Shown: one piece after another, positions 1-7,008 of the stretch
Position numbering within the stretch: the stretch's first letter is position 1
How the letters are laid out: each line of letters begins with the position of its first letter
NCBI GenBank assembly: GCA_002340985.1
Contig: DDNC01000001.1
Span: forward strand, 48,719 to 64,300
Origin: Firmicutes bacterium UBA2530
Lineage (GTDB): Bacteria > Bacillota > Clostridia > Tissierellales > Sedimentibacteraceae
Length of the DNA stretch: 15,582 nucleotides
Reading direction: 5' to 3'
Made by a program: the position numbers and the translations under genes
Notes under the pieces: generated by a model
Seen by the model: only the letters and a program-made list of their open reading frames with translations
Told to the model about the DNA's origin: nothing
Database searches by the model: none

Positions 1-76
1 CAGCTTTTTCTACAGCCTGCGAACCATTTACTCTCTGGCGCATATCAATATTATAGTATCTAATAGGGAGGATGGC

Positions 77-613
77 ATGAACTTTTCACAATATCAATAT
101 TATAATCCATATGGCGGCAATATGTACAGGTATTGCAGCACAAATCCGCAGTACACTCAAGCCGTGGCACAAGTAACGGGAGGGCCTTTAGCTCCTGATC
201 TCGTCGGTATAGTAGTATTTACAAATGTAATAGGTGGAACAGCAGTATATGTTGAGGTTAACGGGCTTCCTGAATATAAGCCTGCCGAAGGCAATAACTC
301 ACCTATAGGACCCTTCGGATTTCACATTCATGAGAACGGCGATTGCACCGTAGGAGACAGCTCCAACCCGTTTATGGCAGCAGGTGGGCACTGGAATCCC
401 ACCAATCAGCCTCACGGCAATCATGCAGGTGATTTCCCGGTTCTGTTTTCCAACGACGGCTATACAAGAATGCTCTTTTTCACAAACAAATTTACCGTAC
501 CTCAGGTGGTGGGCAAGTCAGTAATTATACACCAAAATCCAGATGATTACCGCACACAGCCCTCCGGAAATTCCGGAAAGAAGCTTGCCTGCGGAGTTAT
601 TATGGGAGCTTAG
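77..613 (+). CDS. Cu/Zn superoxide dismutase-like protein, no signal peptide
   Basis: A 178-residue member of the SodC family, which converts superoxide to hydrogen peroxide and oxygen. All metal ligands can be placed: His83 and His85 (HIHENGDC), bridging His105 (GGHW), His113, His116 and Asp119 (PHGNHAGD), and His152 (IIHQNPDD). The structural disulfide pair would be Cys90 and Cys172. Two things are odd. The zinc loop is about six residues shorter than in classical enzymes (His113 to His116 are 3 apart instead of 9). The active-site arginine (human Arg143) is Lys169 in GNSGKKLACG. The first 20 residues are rich in Tyr, Asn and Gln (QYQYYNPYGG, YRYC) and do not form a signal peptide, so a cytoplasmic or spore-layer location is likelier than the periplasm-type export of other SodC proteins. 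ATG 77 follows GGGAGG (66-71); the frame stays open to the left edge, but that site decides the start. A weak promoter could lie at 27-54 (TTTACT, N16, TATTAT). The next gene is a peroxiredoxin homologue, a natural peroxide-handling partner. Confidence 0.88.
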   Translation: MNFSQYQYYNPYGGNMYRYCSTNPQYTQAVAQVTGGPLAPDLVGIVVFTNVIGGTAVYVEVNGLPEYKPAEGNNSPIGPFGFHIHENGDCTVGDSSNPFMAAGGHWNPTNQPHGNHAGDFPVLFSNDGYTRMLFFTNKFTVPQVVGKSVIIHQNPDDYRTQPSGNSGKKLACGVIMGA

Positions 614-634
614 TTACTGAAGACCGAATCAGCA

Positions 635-661
635 AGATACGCAGAAAATATCTGCGTATCT
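635..661. terminator. Perfect hairpin behind the SOD gene, possible terminator
   Basis: An 11-bp perfect inverted repeat: AGATACGCAGA (635-645), loop AAATA, TCTGCGTATCT (651-661). It starts 21 bases after the SOD stop. No T-run follows at once (the first is near 677-681), so it may act as a weak terminator or an mRNA 3' end stabiliser and not as a classical intrinsic terminator. It separates the SOD gene from the promoter of the next gene. Confidence 0.45.
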
Positions 662-737
662 GCGCTTTATAAGAATATTTTTCGTCTCTATCAAACTTAT
701 GAGATATTAATATTTATTGTCAGATACTAATTTTTTA

Positions 738-766
738 TTAACATTTTATAATAAAATACATATAAT
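738..766 (+). promoter_or_regulatory. SigA-type promoter of the peroxiredoxin-like gene
   Basis: TTAACA (738-743), a 17-base spacer, then a perfect TATAAT (761-766). Transcription would start near 773, about 28 bases before the ATG at 801. The stretch CATATAATA (759-767) also fits the -10 pattern of sporulation factors SigE/SigK (CATANNNTA), but I see no convincing matching -35, so the vegetative reading is preferred. Confidence 0.6.
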
Positions 767-800
767 ATCGCATATTTCTGATTGTTATATGGGAGGATTT

Positions 801-1508
801 ATGGTACATAGCAATAATTTACATACAAACAATGTAACCATAGGAGATTGTGATTGTATAACCTTGGGAAGGATAGCGCCTGATTTTACAGCTTCATCTA
901 CTGAAGGTCCGATAACACTGTCTCAATACAGGGGAAAATGGGTAGTACTTTTTTATGAACCCGGTGATTTTTCTCCTACAGCTACATCAGAGTTAATATC
1001 ATTTACCCAGTTGCACTCCGAATTTGAAAAAAGAAATGTCCAGCTCATAGGTGTAACCATCGACAGCAATTTAGCAGATATAGAATGGCTGGTGGATATT
1101 TTTCAACATACCGGTGTAAAAGTTACTTTTCCTCTTATCTCTGATAGAAACGCAGAAATAGCAAGGCTGTATGATATTGTAAGCCCTGACAGGATTTATG
1201 AGGTAACAGTGAGAGATGTCTTCATCATAAGTCCGACTCAGCATATACGAGCCATAATATCTTATCCCATATCCTGTGGGTTGAATATATATGAACTGTT
1301 AAGAGTGATAGATTCATTACAGACAACAGAGCAGTATAATGTTTACACTCCATCTAACTGGGTGCCTGGTGGCCCTGTTATAATTCCGGCACCTCAAACA
1401 TTTGAAGAGGCATTTCAAAAGCTGAACAATCAAAACGAATTAGGAATCACCTGTAATATGTGGTACTATTGCTACCAATATTTAAGTTCCGGAAATAGCA
1501 ATACGTAA
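801..1508 (+). CDS. Prx6-type peroxiredoxin homologue lacking the peroxidatic cysteine
   Basis: A 235-residue thioredoxin-fold protein of the 1-Cys/Prx6 peroxiredoxin family. It shows APDFTA (26-31), the active-site loop EPGDFSPTATSEL (53-65), TVRDVFII (136-143), a YP-N-E-LRVIDSLQ stretch (155-174) and the long Prx6-type C-terminal arm with PSNWVPGGPVIIP (184-196). In active members the loop reads PGDFTPVCTTEF, with Cys attacking the peroxide. Here that position is Ala61 (codon GCT, 981-983) and the supporting Thr is Ser58, so ordinary peroxidase chemistry is not expected. Arg138, which normally lowers the cysteine pKa, is kept. Remaining cysteines lie elsewhere (C17, C19, C159, C218, C224). 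The C-terminal tail is Tyr-rich (WYYCYQY). The start at 801 is chosen because GGGAGG (791-796) precedes it and a strong promoter (738-766) lies inside the longer reading from TTG 717. It may be a structural or redox-sensing pseudoenzyme, possibly of the spore. Confidence 0.8.
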   Translation: MVHSNNLHTNNVTIGDCDCITLGRIAPDFTASSTEGPITLSQYRGKWVVLFYEPGDFSPTATSELISFTQLHSEFEKRNVQLIGVTIDSNLADIEWLVDIFQHTGVKVTFPLISDRNAEIARLYDIVSPDRIYEVTVRDVFIISPTQHIRAIISYPISCGLNIYELLRVIDSLQTTEQYNVYTPSNWVPGGPVIIPAPQTFEEAFQKLNNQNELGITCNMWYYCYQYLSSGNSNT

Positions 1509-1556
1509 ATAGCATGAATATACCGATGCTTATCAATCATGCCACGGGTTTCCTTT

Positions 1557-2618
1557 TTATAACTCCAAAAGCTCTCTTTCAGCATTTGTAAGACATTCAT
1601 TTCCATCACGGGTAATTAATATTTGGTCCTCTATTCTTATTCCTCCCCAATCAGGAATATAAATACCCGGTTCAATAGTCACAACATTGTTTTCTGCCAG
1701 TACCTCATTTGATTTAGGTCCCATGAAAGGAATTTCATGCACAAACATCCCTATTCCGTGTCCTATACCGCTGTAATGGTACTTAAAATACTCCGTGTCC
1801 TTTATTGCCTGGACTGAAGCTTCGTAAACATCCGTTGCTCTGGCACCTGGTATCATAGCTTTTTTTGAATCCTCAAGCATCTTCATTTCCAATGAGTATA
1901 CCTTTTTCTGATCAGGTGTGGCCTTGCCCACCACTACAGTCCTAGTCATGTCAGAAAGATATCCCTTGTAAGCACAGCCATAATCCATAAGTACAAAATC
2001 GCCATATTCAATACTCTTTCCGGAAGGGATCCCATGAAGCAAAGATGTTCTCTTTCCTGAAATCAATATATTTCCATAGGGCTTTGTATCAGATCCCTCC
2101 ATTACCATGTAATGAGAAAGCCTCGAAGCCAGTTCTTTTTCTGTTATTCCTATCTTTATATCCTTTATTATTTTCTCAAAAGCCCGGTCGGCTATTTGAC
2201 ACGCAATCCTCAGATTTTGAATTTCATCAGATGTTTTAACACTTCTGAACTCTTCAATCACACCTGTGACTGCTATAGCCTCCGCATTAATTCCTTTTAG
2301 CTCTTCGTATGTGTTATAATTTACAAAATCACCCTCGAAGCAAAAGCTTTTAATATTCATGCTTTCAACAATAAGCCTAATCGACTCCGCAACTGACCCT
2401 CCATTTGCCCTCCAGTTAATTATCTTATAATCAGGACATTCACATTCGGCCTGCTCCGTATATCTTGGATCAGTAAAAAAATAATTTTCTTTCTCAGTTA
2501 TAAACAAAAATGCATCATCGCTGGTATATTTACTTATGTATCTCACATTCTGCGGCTTTGAAATAAAAAAGCCCTCAATATTATTAACCCTAAGATAATC
2601 AATAACCCTGTTCTCCAT
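1557..2618 (-). CDS. Xaa-Pro dipeptidase / aminopeptidase, M24 family
   Basis: A 353-residue cytoplasmic metallopeptidase of the M24B type, which cleaves the bond before proline in short peptides. The N-terminal creatinase-like domain covers about residues 1-125 and the pita-bread catalytic domain 130-353. The five ligands of the two-metal site are visible: Asp212 (MDYG), Asp223 (SDMTRT), His287 (GIGHGIG), Glu316 (TIEPGIY) and Glu330 (RIEDQ). His195 (LLHGIP) and His294 (FVHEIP) match the conserved substrate and proton-transfer histidines. Length and motifs are normal for clostridial homologues often called PepP or PepQ/YqhT; which of these, and whether it prefers di- or longer peptides, cannot be told from the sequence. 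The start has GAGGG five bases upstream on the minus strand. It converges on the peroxiredoxin-like gene with a 48-base gap. The upstream gap of 124 bp shows no clear promoter, so it may be cotranscribed with the lipoprotein gene. Confidence 0.9.
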   Translation of the reverse strand: MENRVIDYLRVNNIEGFFISKPQNVRYISKYTSDDAFLFITEKENYFFTDPRYTEQAECECPDYKIINWRANGGSVAESIRLIVESMNIKSFCFEGDFVNYNTYEELKGINAEAIAVTGVIEEFRSVKTSDEIQNLRIACQIADRAFEKIIKDIKIGITEKELASRLSHYMVMEGSDTKPYGNILISGKRTSLLHGIPSGKSIEYGDFVLMDYGCAYKGYLSDMTRTVVVGKATPDQKKVYSLEMKMLEDSKKAMIPGARATDVYEASVQAIKDTEYFKYHYSGIGHGIGMFVHEIPFMGPKSNEVLAENNVVTIEPGIYIPDWGGIRIEDQILITRDGNECLTNAERELLEL

Positions 2619-2742
2619 CTTTACCCTCGCTAATATTATATTTTACCTCAACTACAATATATCATTATCGTCTTATAGATTTTTGTACAACCTTATTATA
2701 ATCAATCAAAAATAATTATTACTATATCTTTTATGTTATCTC

Positions 2743-3351
2743 TTACTGGTTAAGAATCAGTCCATCCATATATTTTCCGTATGAAGCATCATTCATGACG
2801 AAAACAGCACATCTTCTACTCGTTCCTTCTTTGCTAAGCGAGGACATTCGCAGCAATACATGAGCATCCTTAACTTCATACTCCCACCACAAACCACTGC
2901 TTTCGTAATCATTATTTCCTTCTGAATATTTAACAAATTCATTATAAACAGTCTTTGCAGAATCGCCTATACCGTAAAGCTCTGCTGCCATATCAATTAA
3001 CAAAGGTAGATTCGCATACTGCTCCTCCTGTATTTGCGCTATAGAATAATTATCAGGATATATTATAGAAGTTGACATAAATCTTTCCTCATCATTCCCA
3101 ATTGATTCAAAAAAGGCTGTAATACCAATATCTTTCCGTCCCGGTTCATCGCCTTCCCTCTTCATAGAAAATGAAGTTCGAAACTCTCTGCTCTGTTCAT
3201 CAGTAATATTCCAATTTAAGCCTTTAGCACGAACAACCTTCTCTACATTTTCCCTGCTAATAGGAAATTCGTATGTCTCCTTTGTCTTAGCGCATGACAT
3301 ACTCACACCTACCAATATAAGTAGCAACACGGCAAATAAATATTTTTTCAT
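2743..3351 (-). CDS. Small exported protein, probable lipoprotein, function unknown
   Basis: A 202-residue protein that I do not recognise. It begins with an export signal: MKKY, a hydrophobic core (LFAVLLLILVGV) and then SMSC, so Cys20 could be lipidated, although the lipobox is atypical (Ser instead of Leu/Val at -3). The rest is polar and mixed alpha/beta, with no metal or catalytic motif I can name; an aromatic SSGLWWEYEV stretch lies near residues 150-160. The start at 3351 is preferred over the longer reading from 3396 because AGGAAGG lies 8 bases upstream on the minus strand and the signal peptide then begins at residue 1. A good promoter lies at 3442-3470. It reads in the same direction as the peptidase downstream (124-bp gap). 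Confidence 0.65.
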   Translation of the reverse strand: MKKYLFAVLLLILVGVSMSCAKTKETYEFPISRENVEKVVRAKGLNWNITDEQSREFRTSFSMKREGDEPGRKDIGITAFFESIGNDEERFMSTSIIYPDNYSIAQIQEEQYANLPLLIDMAAELYGIGDSAKTVYNEFVKYSEGNNDYESSGLWWEYEVKDAHVLLRMSSLSKEGTSRRCAVFVMNDASYGKYMDGLILNQ

Positions 3352-3441
3352 CTCAACTACCTTCCTCGCTAATGTTAGTACAATCATACTCCGCACATCT
3401 GATACACTTAACTTATAACGCCCTACTTGCCTCTATCATGT

Positions 3442-3470
3442 ATTCTATATTTAATATAGACGCAAGTAAA
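3442..3470 (-). promoter_or_regulatory. SigA-type promoter of the lipoprotein gene
   Basis: On the minus strand: TTTACT (3470-3465), a 17-base spacer, TAGAAT (3447-3442). The spacer and -10 overlap a near-perfect palindrome of 8-bp arms, TCTATATT-T-AATATAGA (3444-3460), which is itself flanked by ACTTGC (3425-3430) and GCAAGT (3462-3467). This could be an operator. The leader would be roughly 85 bases to the ATG at 3351. Confidence 0.5.
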
Positions 3471-3767
3471 GTAAAAATGTTCCATTTATTATTTATACCT
3501 ATATTTTATATATTCCAATCATATTTTACCACATAGCAATGAACCTCTGCTGAGAAAAATTACTTCTTATTATGTCAATATTTTATAAATTATGTTAAAA
3601 TGAATCTTCCACTTCCACCTTTTATCCTCGCTGTTGTTCTTGGCACAAAAATCAACTCTTTGGTAATTAATACTACGTGCAATTGTAAATGTCAATAACT
3701 TCATTACTCATTATCTCAATATCACTTGATTATTAATCAAAAGTCAGATGACAACACCCCCGTCCCC

Positions 3768-3796
3768 TTGACATTCCAGAAATAATTCCTTATATA
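3768..3796 (+). promoter_or_regulatory. Distal candidate promoter of the regulator gene
   Basis: A consensus TTGACA (3768-3773), a 17-base spacer and TATATA (3791-3796). It would give a leader of about 140 bases before the regulator ATG at 3944. It may work in tandem with the nearer promoter at 3868-3896. Confidence 0.45.
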
Positions 3797-3867
3797 TATC
3801 CCGGATTTCAACAATTGAAATGCCTGTATAAAAATAAACAGCAGAGTAGGATGCCTGCACATAATAG

Positions 3868-3896
3868 TTTACAAAGTAACAAAAGTAATATAAAAT
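3868..3896 (+). promoter_or_regulatory. Proximal promoter of the regulator gene, with shared -35 box
   Basis: TTTACA (3868-3873), a 17-base spacer and TAAAAT (3891-3896). Transcription would start about 40 bases before the ATG at 3944, which is served by GGGTG (3932-3936). The -35 sits inside AATAGTTTACAA (3863-3874), which recurs exactly at 6932-6943 upstream of the hydroxylase operon. Confidence 0.6.
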
Positions 3897-3943
3897 ATAC
3901 TTGATTTGGATTACTACATTACTTTTTAATTGGGTGATTATCT

Positions 3944-6835
3944 ATGTATACTTTAACCATAAGATTTTTTGGTATACCATCAATAACATTAGAAAATAAA
4001 CGTATCGATTTTCATTATTTAAAGGCTGAGTGTATTTTCTATTTTCTTCTTTATGAAAAGGAAGCATCCAGAGATGCTCTCAGTTCATTGATGTGGGGTG
4101 GTATGGATGAAGTTACAGCCAAGAAAAATTTAAGAAATGCAATTTATACTATTAGAAAGCAAACGTTCGACGATATTATAATTTCACCTAAAAGAGCAGT
4201 GTTAGAATTAAATAACGACTATGAGATAGTTTCGGATGCGGATTTTATAAATAACTTTGATCCATGTAATGATGTGGAAAGCAAGGATATTGAAGAGTTT
4301 GTTAATTGTTGTCAAGGAGATTTTTTAGAAGAATTAAAATTGAAATCTGACTTGGAATTTGCAGAATGGATTGACATAATAAATATAAGATTAAAGGGCT
4401 TATACATAAATAAGCTGAAAACCTTGTCAAATAAGCTGATGAAAAATAAAGATTACTATTATGCTGAAATGTGCTGCAGAAAATTAATTGAATTGGAAGA
4501 GTACGATGAAATCGGCTATACATATTTAATGACAATATTTTCAGAACAAAATAAGCACAGGGAAGCTATTGATATCTATAATGCTTTAGCAGAAAAATTA
4601 TTCAAAGATTTATCAGTAAAAACATCCAGAGAAACCGATGAAGCTTATGAAATGGTTATCAAAAATTTAAAAACAAAGTCTGAGATCAAGACTATTGGGT
4701 TTTATGGCAGGGATACAGAAAAAAAGAAACTTCAAGATAACATTTTCAATTTTATTGGAAACAAACAATTCAAATCTTTCATCGTAAGTGGTGAAGACGG
4801 TATTGGAAAAAGTCTTTTGCTGAATGATATTGTAAAGGAATTAGATTTAAATATTTTACTTATTAAGATAAGCTGCTATGAATATGAAACCGATTTTATC
4901 TTTAAGTTTTGGGACAAGGTATTTCAACAAATTTCAAGTATAATAAAAGAAAAGAAATTTGATATACCGAACAATTTATTAAATATAATAAACAAACTAT
5001 TTCCAACTTTAGATATTGATTTTAAAGAGGAACTCAGTTATTATGGCTTTAAAAATTCAGATATCTCTGAGCAGGCAATCTTTGATTTATTTAGTCTGCT
5101 AAGCAATAAACTAAAGATCATATTTATCGTTGATGATCTGAATAATGCAGATAAAGCCAGTCTTGAACTTTTGTATAAGACCATTCTGGCAAACAGGTTC
5201 AAGATAATGCTCATAGCAACAACAAGAGAAGAAAGTGGAAAAATCGATGATAAATTATATAATTTACTTAAATTCAATAATATTATAGAAAGTATTCACC
5301 TTAGCAGATTTAATAAAAAGGAAACAGAAGACTTTGTCAATACAATGATGCCAGATGCAGTCTGGCATATTGATTATATATATTCAGAAAGTGAAGGAAA
5401 TCCACTTTTTATAACAGAGATATTAAACAATTTAAGGAATGGAAACACTGACACAAATATAAGTAATAAGATAGACATATTGATTCAGGGAAGATTGTTA
5501 AATCTATCAAATGAGGCAAGCAAACTTCTAAGCCTATGTTCACTGTTCCAAGATATATTTTTAGTAGATATGCTGACAAGAATAACGGATATGAGGAGCA
5601 TTGAATTAATAGATTTGATAGATGAACTCCTTGCAAAAGAAATACTCAGAGAAGAAACAAATATAAACGGGAAGTTGGGACTTACCTTTACCCACAGGAA
5701 AATAAGGGAACACATATACAAGAACATCAGCAATTCTAAGAGGATAATCCTTCATTCGAAGATTGCGGAGTATTATGAAGACGAGCTGCTGCACAACAAT
5801 AAAATAAATAGAACGTTATATCCCGAGATGATTTACCATTTTTCTTCATCAACCAATAAATGCAAACATTTTAAATATAAAATCAGATGGCTGGAAGAAA
5901 TCTTGAATTTTAAGCATGAAATTTTTCCTGTGGCTGAAGCTACTAATACCGTAGGGCTTATTGAATATTATTTGGATGAGAATTCTTTAGAAAAAGAATT
6001 TTCGAATTTAAAAGATGTTTATGATGACTTAAATTGTGATATATGCAAAAATTGCATAGAGGAAGAAATTATATTTTTATACTTGTATGGAAGATTTAAT
6101 AAGAATATAGGAAATGCAAAAGATGGTCTTAATTTATTAAATAAGGCAATCTGCTTGTCAGAAGAAAATGAATATTATGAGCATGCATATAACGGATATC
6201 TGCAATTGGCCCATTACTATGTAAATATAAGTAACACTATGTCAATGGGGAGGTCTGTTGAAAGAGCTGAAGAATTGGCAAATCTGCTGGCTGATGAGTG
6301 TAAGCTGGCAGTTGTCTGGAGGTTGAAGGGATATTTCAATATACTTGCAGGGGAATATGATAAAGGCGAAATGTTTATAAATAAGGCATTGAATATTTTC
6401 AATTTACCTGAAAATAAAAATAAATATATCCTGAATATTGTAGCATCCTTATTTTATATTGGTGAAAAGGACAGGCTGCAAAGGGCTTATGATACTGCTC
6501 TGGAACATTATGAACAATCCCTCGAACTGTGTGATTATAATGAAGATTGCCCTGCTGCGGCTTTGATTTTTTCAAGAATAGGGCAAGTTAAATTTCATCA
6601 GGGGATAATCAGTGAAGCCCAATTCTATTTCCTTAAATCACTAAAAGCATATGAAAATAGCGTGTTCGCGTGGGGTAGGGTAGATGTTTACTATTATTTA
6701 TATAAGATATACAGCAGTAAAAATATGGAAGTAAAGGCTAAAAACTACCTTGAAAAGGCATCGGTCTATGCAGACAAATATGCATGTGATGAATTAAGGG
6801 AGCACATTAACAGCATTCTTATTAAACTAAATTAA
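3944..6835 (+). CDS. SARP/BTAD-type transcriptional regulator with STAND-like ATPase and TPR-like repeats
   Basis: A 963-residue cytoplasmic regulator. Residues 1-95 resemble an OmpR-like winged helix (LTIRFFGIPSITLEN, then a LSSLMWG-KKNLRNAIYTIRK helical part). Residues 97-240 match the bacterial transcriptional activation domain (GDFLEEL, EFAEWID, YYYAEMCCRKLIELEEYDE). An ATPase core follows, with Walker A GEDGIGKS (283-290) and Walker B IFIVDD (393-398). The C-terminal third, from about 690, is helical and TPR-like (for example the pattern around LEHYEQSLEL and AQFYFLKSLKAYE). This layout is that of AfsR/SARP-like and MalT-like signal-sensing activators, in which the ATPase and repeats gate DNA binding by an inducer. 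SARP activators usually bind repeats close to the -35. It is followed by a terminator and then, in the same direction, by the hydroxylase/lyase/transporter genes, which it most likely controls; its promoter shares a 12-mer with theirs. The ligand is unknown. Confidence 0.85.
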   Translation: MYTLTIRFFGIPSITLENKRIDFHYLKAECIFYFLLYEKEASRDALSSLMWGGMDEVTAKKNLRNAIYTIRKQTFDDIIISPKRAVLELNNDYEIVSDADFINNFDPCNDVESKDIEEFVNCCQGDFLEELKLKSDLEFAEWIDIINIRLKGLYINKLKTLSNKLMKNKDYYYAEMCCRKLIELEEYDEIGYTYLMTIFSEQNKHREAIDIYNALAEKLFKDLSVKTSRETDEAYEMVIKNLKTKSEIKTIGFYGRDTEKKKLQDNIFNFIGNKQFKSFIVSGEDGIGKSLLLNDIVKELDLNILLIKISCYEYETDFIFKFWDKVFQQISSIIKEKKFDIPNNLLNIINKLFPTLDIDFKEELSYYGFKNSDISEQAIFDLFSLLSNKLKIIFIVDDLNNADKASLELLYKTILANRFKIMLIATTREESGKIDDKLYNLLKFNNIIESIHLSRFNKKETEDFVNTMMPDAVWHIDYIYSESEGNPLFITEILNNLRNGNTDTNISNKIDILIQGRLLNLSNEASKLLSLCSLFQDIFLVDMLTRITDMRSIELIDLIDELLAKEILREETNINGKLGLTFTHRKIREHIYKNISNSKRIILHSKIAEYYEDELLHNNKINRTLYPEMIYHFSSSTNKCKHFKYKIRWLEEILNFKHEIFPVAEATNTVGLIEYYLDENSLEKEFSNLKDVYDDLNCDICKNCIEEEIIFLYLYGRFNKNIGNAKDGLNLLNKAICLSEENEYYEHAYNGYLQLAHYYVNISNTMSMGRSVERAEELANLLADECKLAVVWRLKGYFNILAGEYDKGEMFINKALNIFNLPENKNKYILNIVASLFYIGEKDRLQRAYDTALEHYEQSLELCDYNEDCPAAALIFSRIGQVKFHQGIISEAQFYFLKSLKAYENSVFAWGRVDVYYYLYKIYSSKNMEVKAKNYLEKASVYADKYACDELREHINSILIKLN

Positions 6836-6878
6836 CACAGGTGACGGTTCACATACCGGCTGAAGAATTTCGTCTTCT

Positions 6879-6927
6879 AATCTTCTTATTGTAAAAATAG
6901 GAAGATTTTCTTTTGACTTTTTTTTGA
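6879..6927 (+). terminator. Intrinsic terminator of the regulator gene
   Basis: A 12-bp stem with one G-T pair, AATCTTCTTATT (6879-6890) and AATAGGAAGATT (6896-6907), with loop GTAAA. T-rich DNA follows (TTTCTTTT, then eight T at about 6918-6925). The stem is AT-rich but long, and it lies 43 bases after the stop. Confidence 0.65.
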
Positions 6928-6931
6928 CTTA

Positions 6932-6965
6932 AATAGTTTACAATTAATTAATTAATTAATAATAA
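6932..6965 (+). promoter_or_regulatory. Promoter region of the hydroxylase operon
   Basis: AATAGTTTACAA (6932-6943) contains a TTTACA -35 (6937-6942). At 17 bases lies TAATAA (6960-6965), a poor -10, so the promoter probably needs an activator. This fits dependence on the SARP-type regulator encoded upstream, since that class assists weak promoters. The spacer is made of an AATT tandem repeat. Confidence 0.45.
6942..6960. repeat. AATT tetranucleotide tandem repeat in the promoter spacer
   Basis: Four perfect AATT units (6942-6957) followed by AAT. It lies exactly between the -35-like box and the presumed -10 of the operon. A change of one unit would alter the spacer by 4 bp. Confidence 0.8.
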
Positions 6966-7008
6966 AAATCAGACAGAGGTTCTTAGCTTTATATAAGAGG
7001 TGAATTTT

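Larger units (their letters stand above)
3471..3943. other. AT-rich gene-free stretch between divergent genes
   Basis: About 470 bp with no convincing coding frame or RNA gene. Apart from two candidate plus-strand promoters near its right end (3768-3796 and 3868-3896) I see nothing in it that I can name. A region this long between divergent genes could hold regulatory sites for the large regulator gene. Confidence 0.5.

Noticed and set aside
1..76. Edge fragment of a neighbouring gene: a plus-strand frame ending at TAA 61-63, or a minus-strand frame from ATG at 43 reading MRQRVNGSQAVEKA
   Set aside because: Either could be real, but each is at most about 20 codons, the minus-strand start has no ribosome binding site, and I recognise neither. 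Sequence left of the window is needed to decide.
759..767. SigK/SigE promoter (CATATAATA) before the peroxiredoxin-like gene
   Set aside because: It overlaps a perfect TATAAT with a well-spaced TTAACA, and no matching sporulation -35 is clear. It is kept only as a remark.
717..800. Longer N-terminus of the peroxiredoxin-like protein from TTG 717
   Set aside because: A near-consensus promoter (738-766) lies inside it, there is no ribosome binding site at 717, and ATG 801 has GGGAGG in front.
1509..1556. Bidirectional terminator between the convergent peroxiredoxin-like and peptidase genes
   Set aside because: Only a 5-bp repeat (AGCAT/ATGCT) is visible, with no stable stem and T-run combination.
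7000..7008. GTG 7000 as start of the 2Fe-2S subunit
   Set aside because: The GTG overlaps the AGAGGTG ribosome binding site; ATG 7009 has correct spacing and the family N-terminus begins there.
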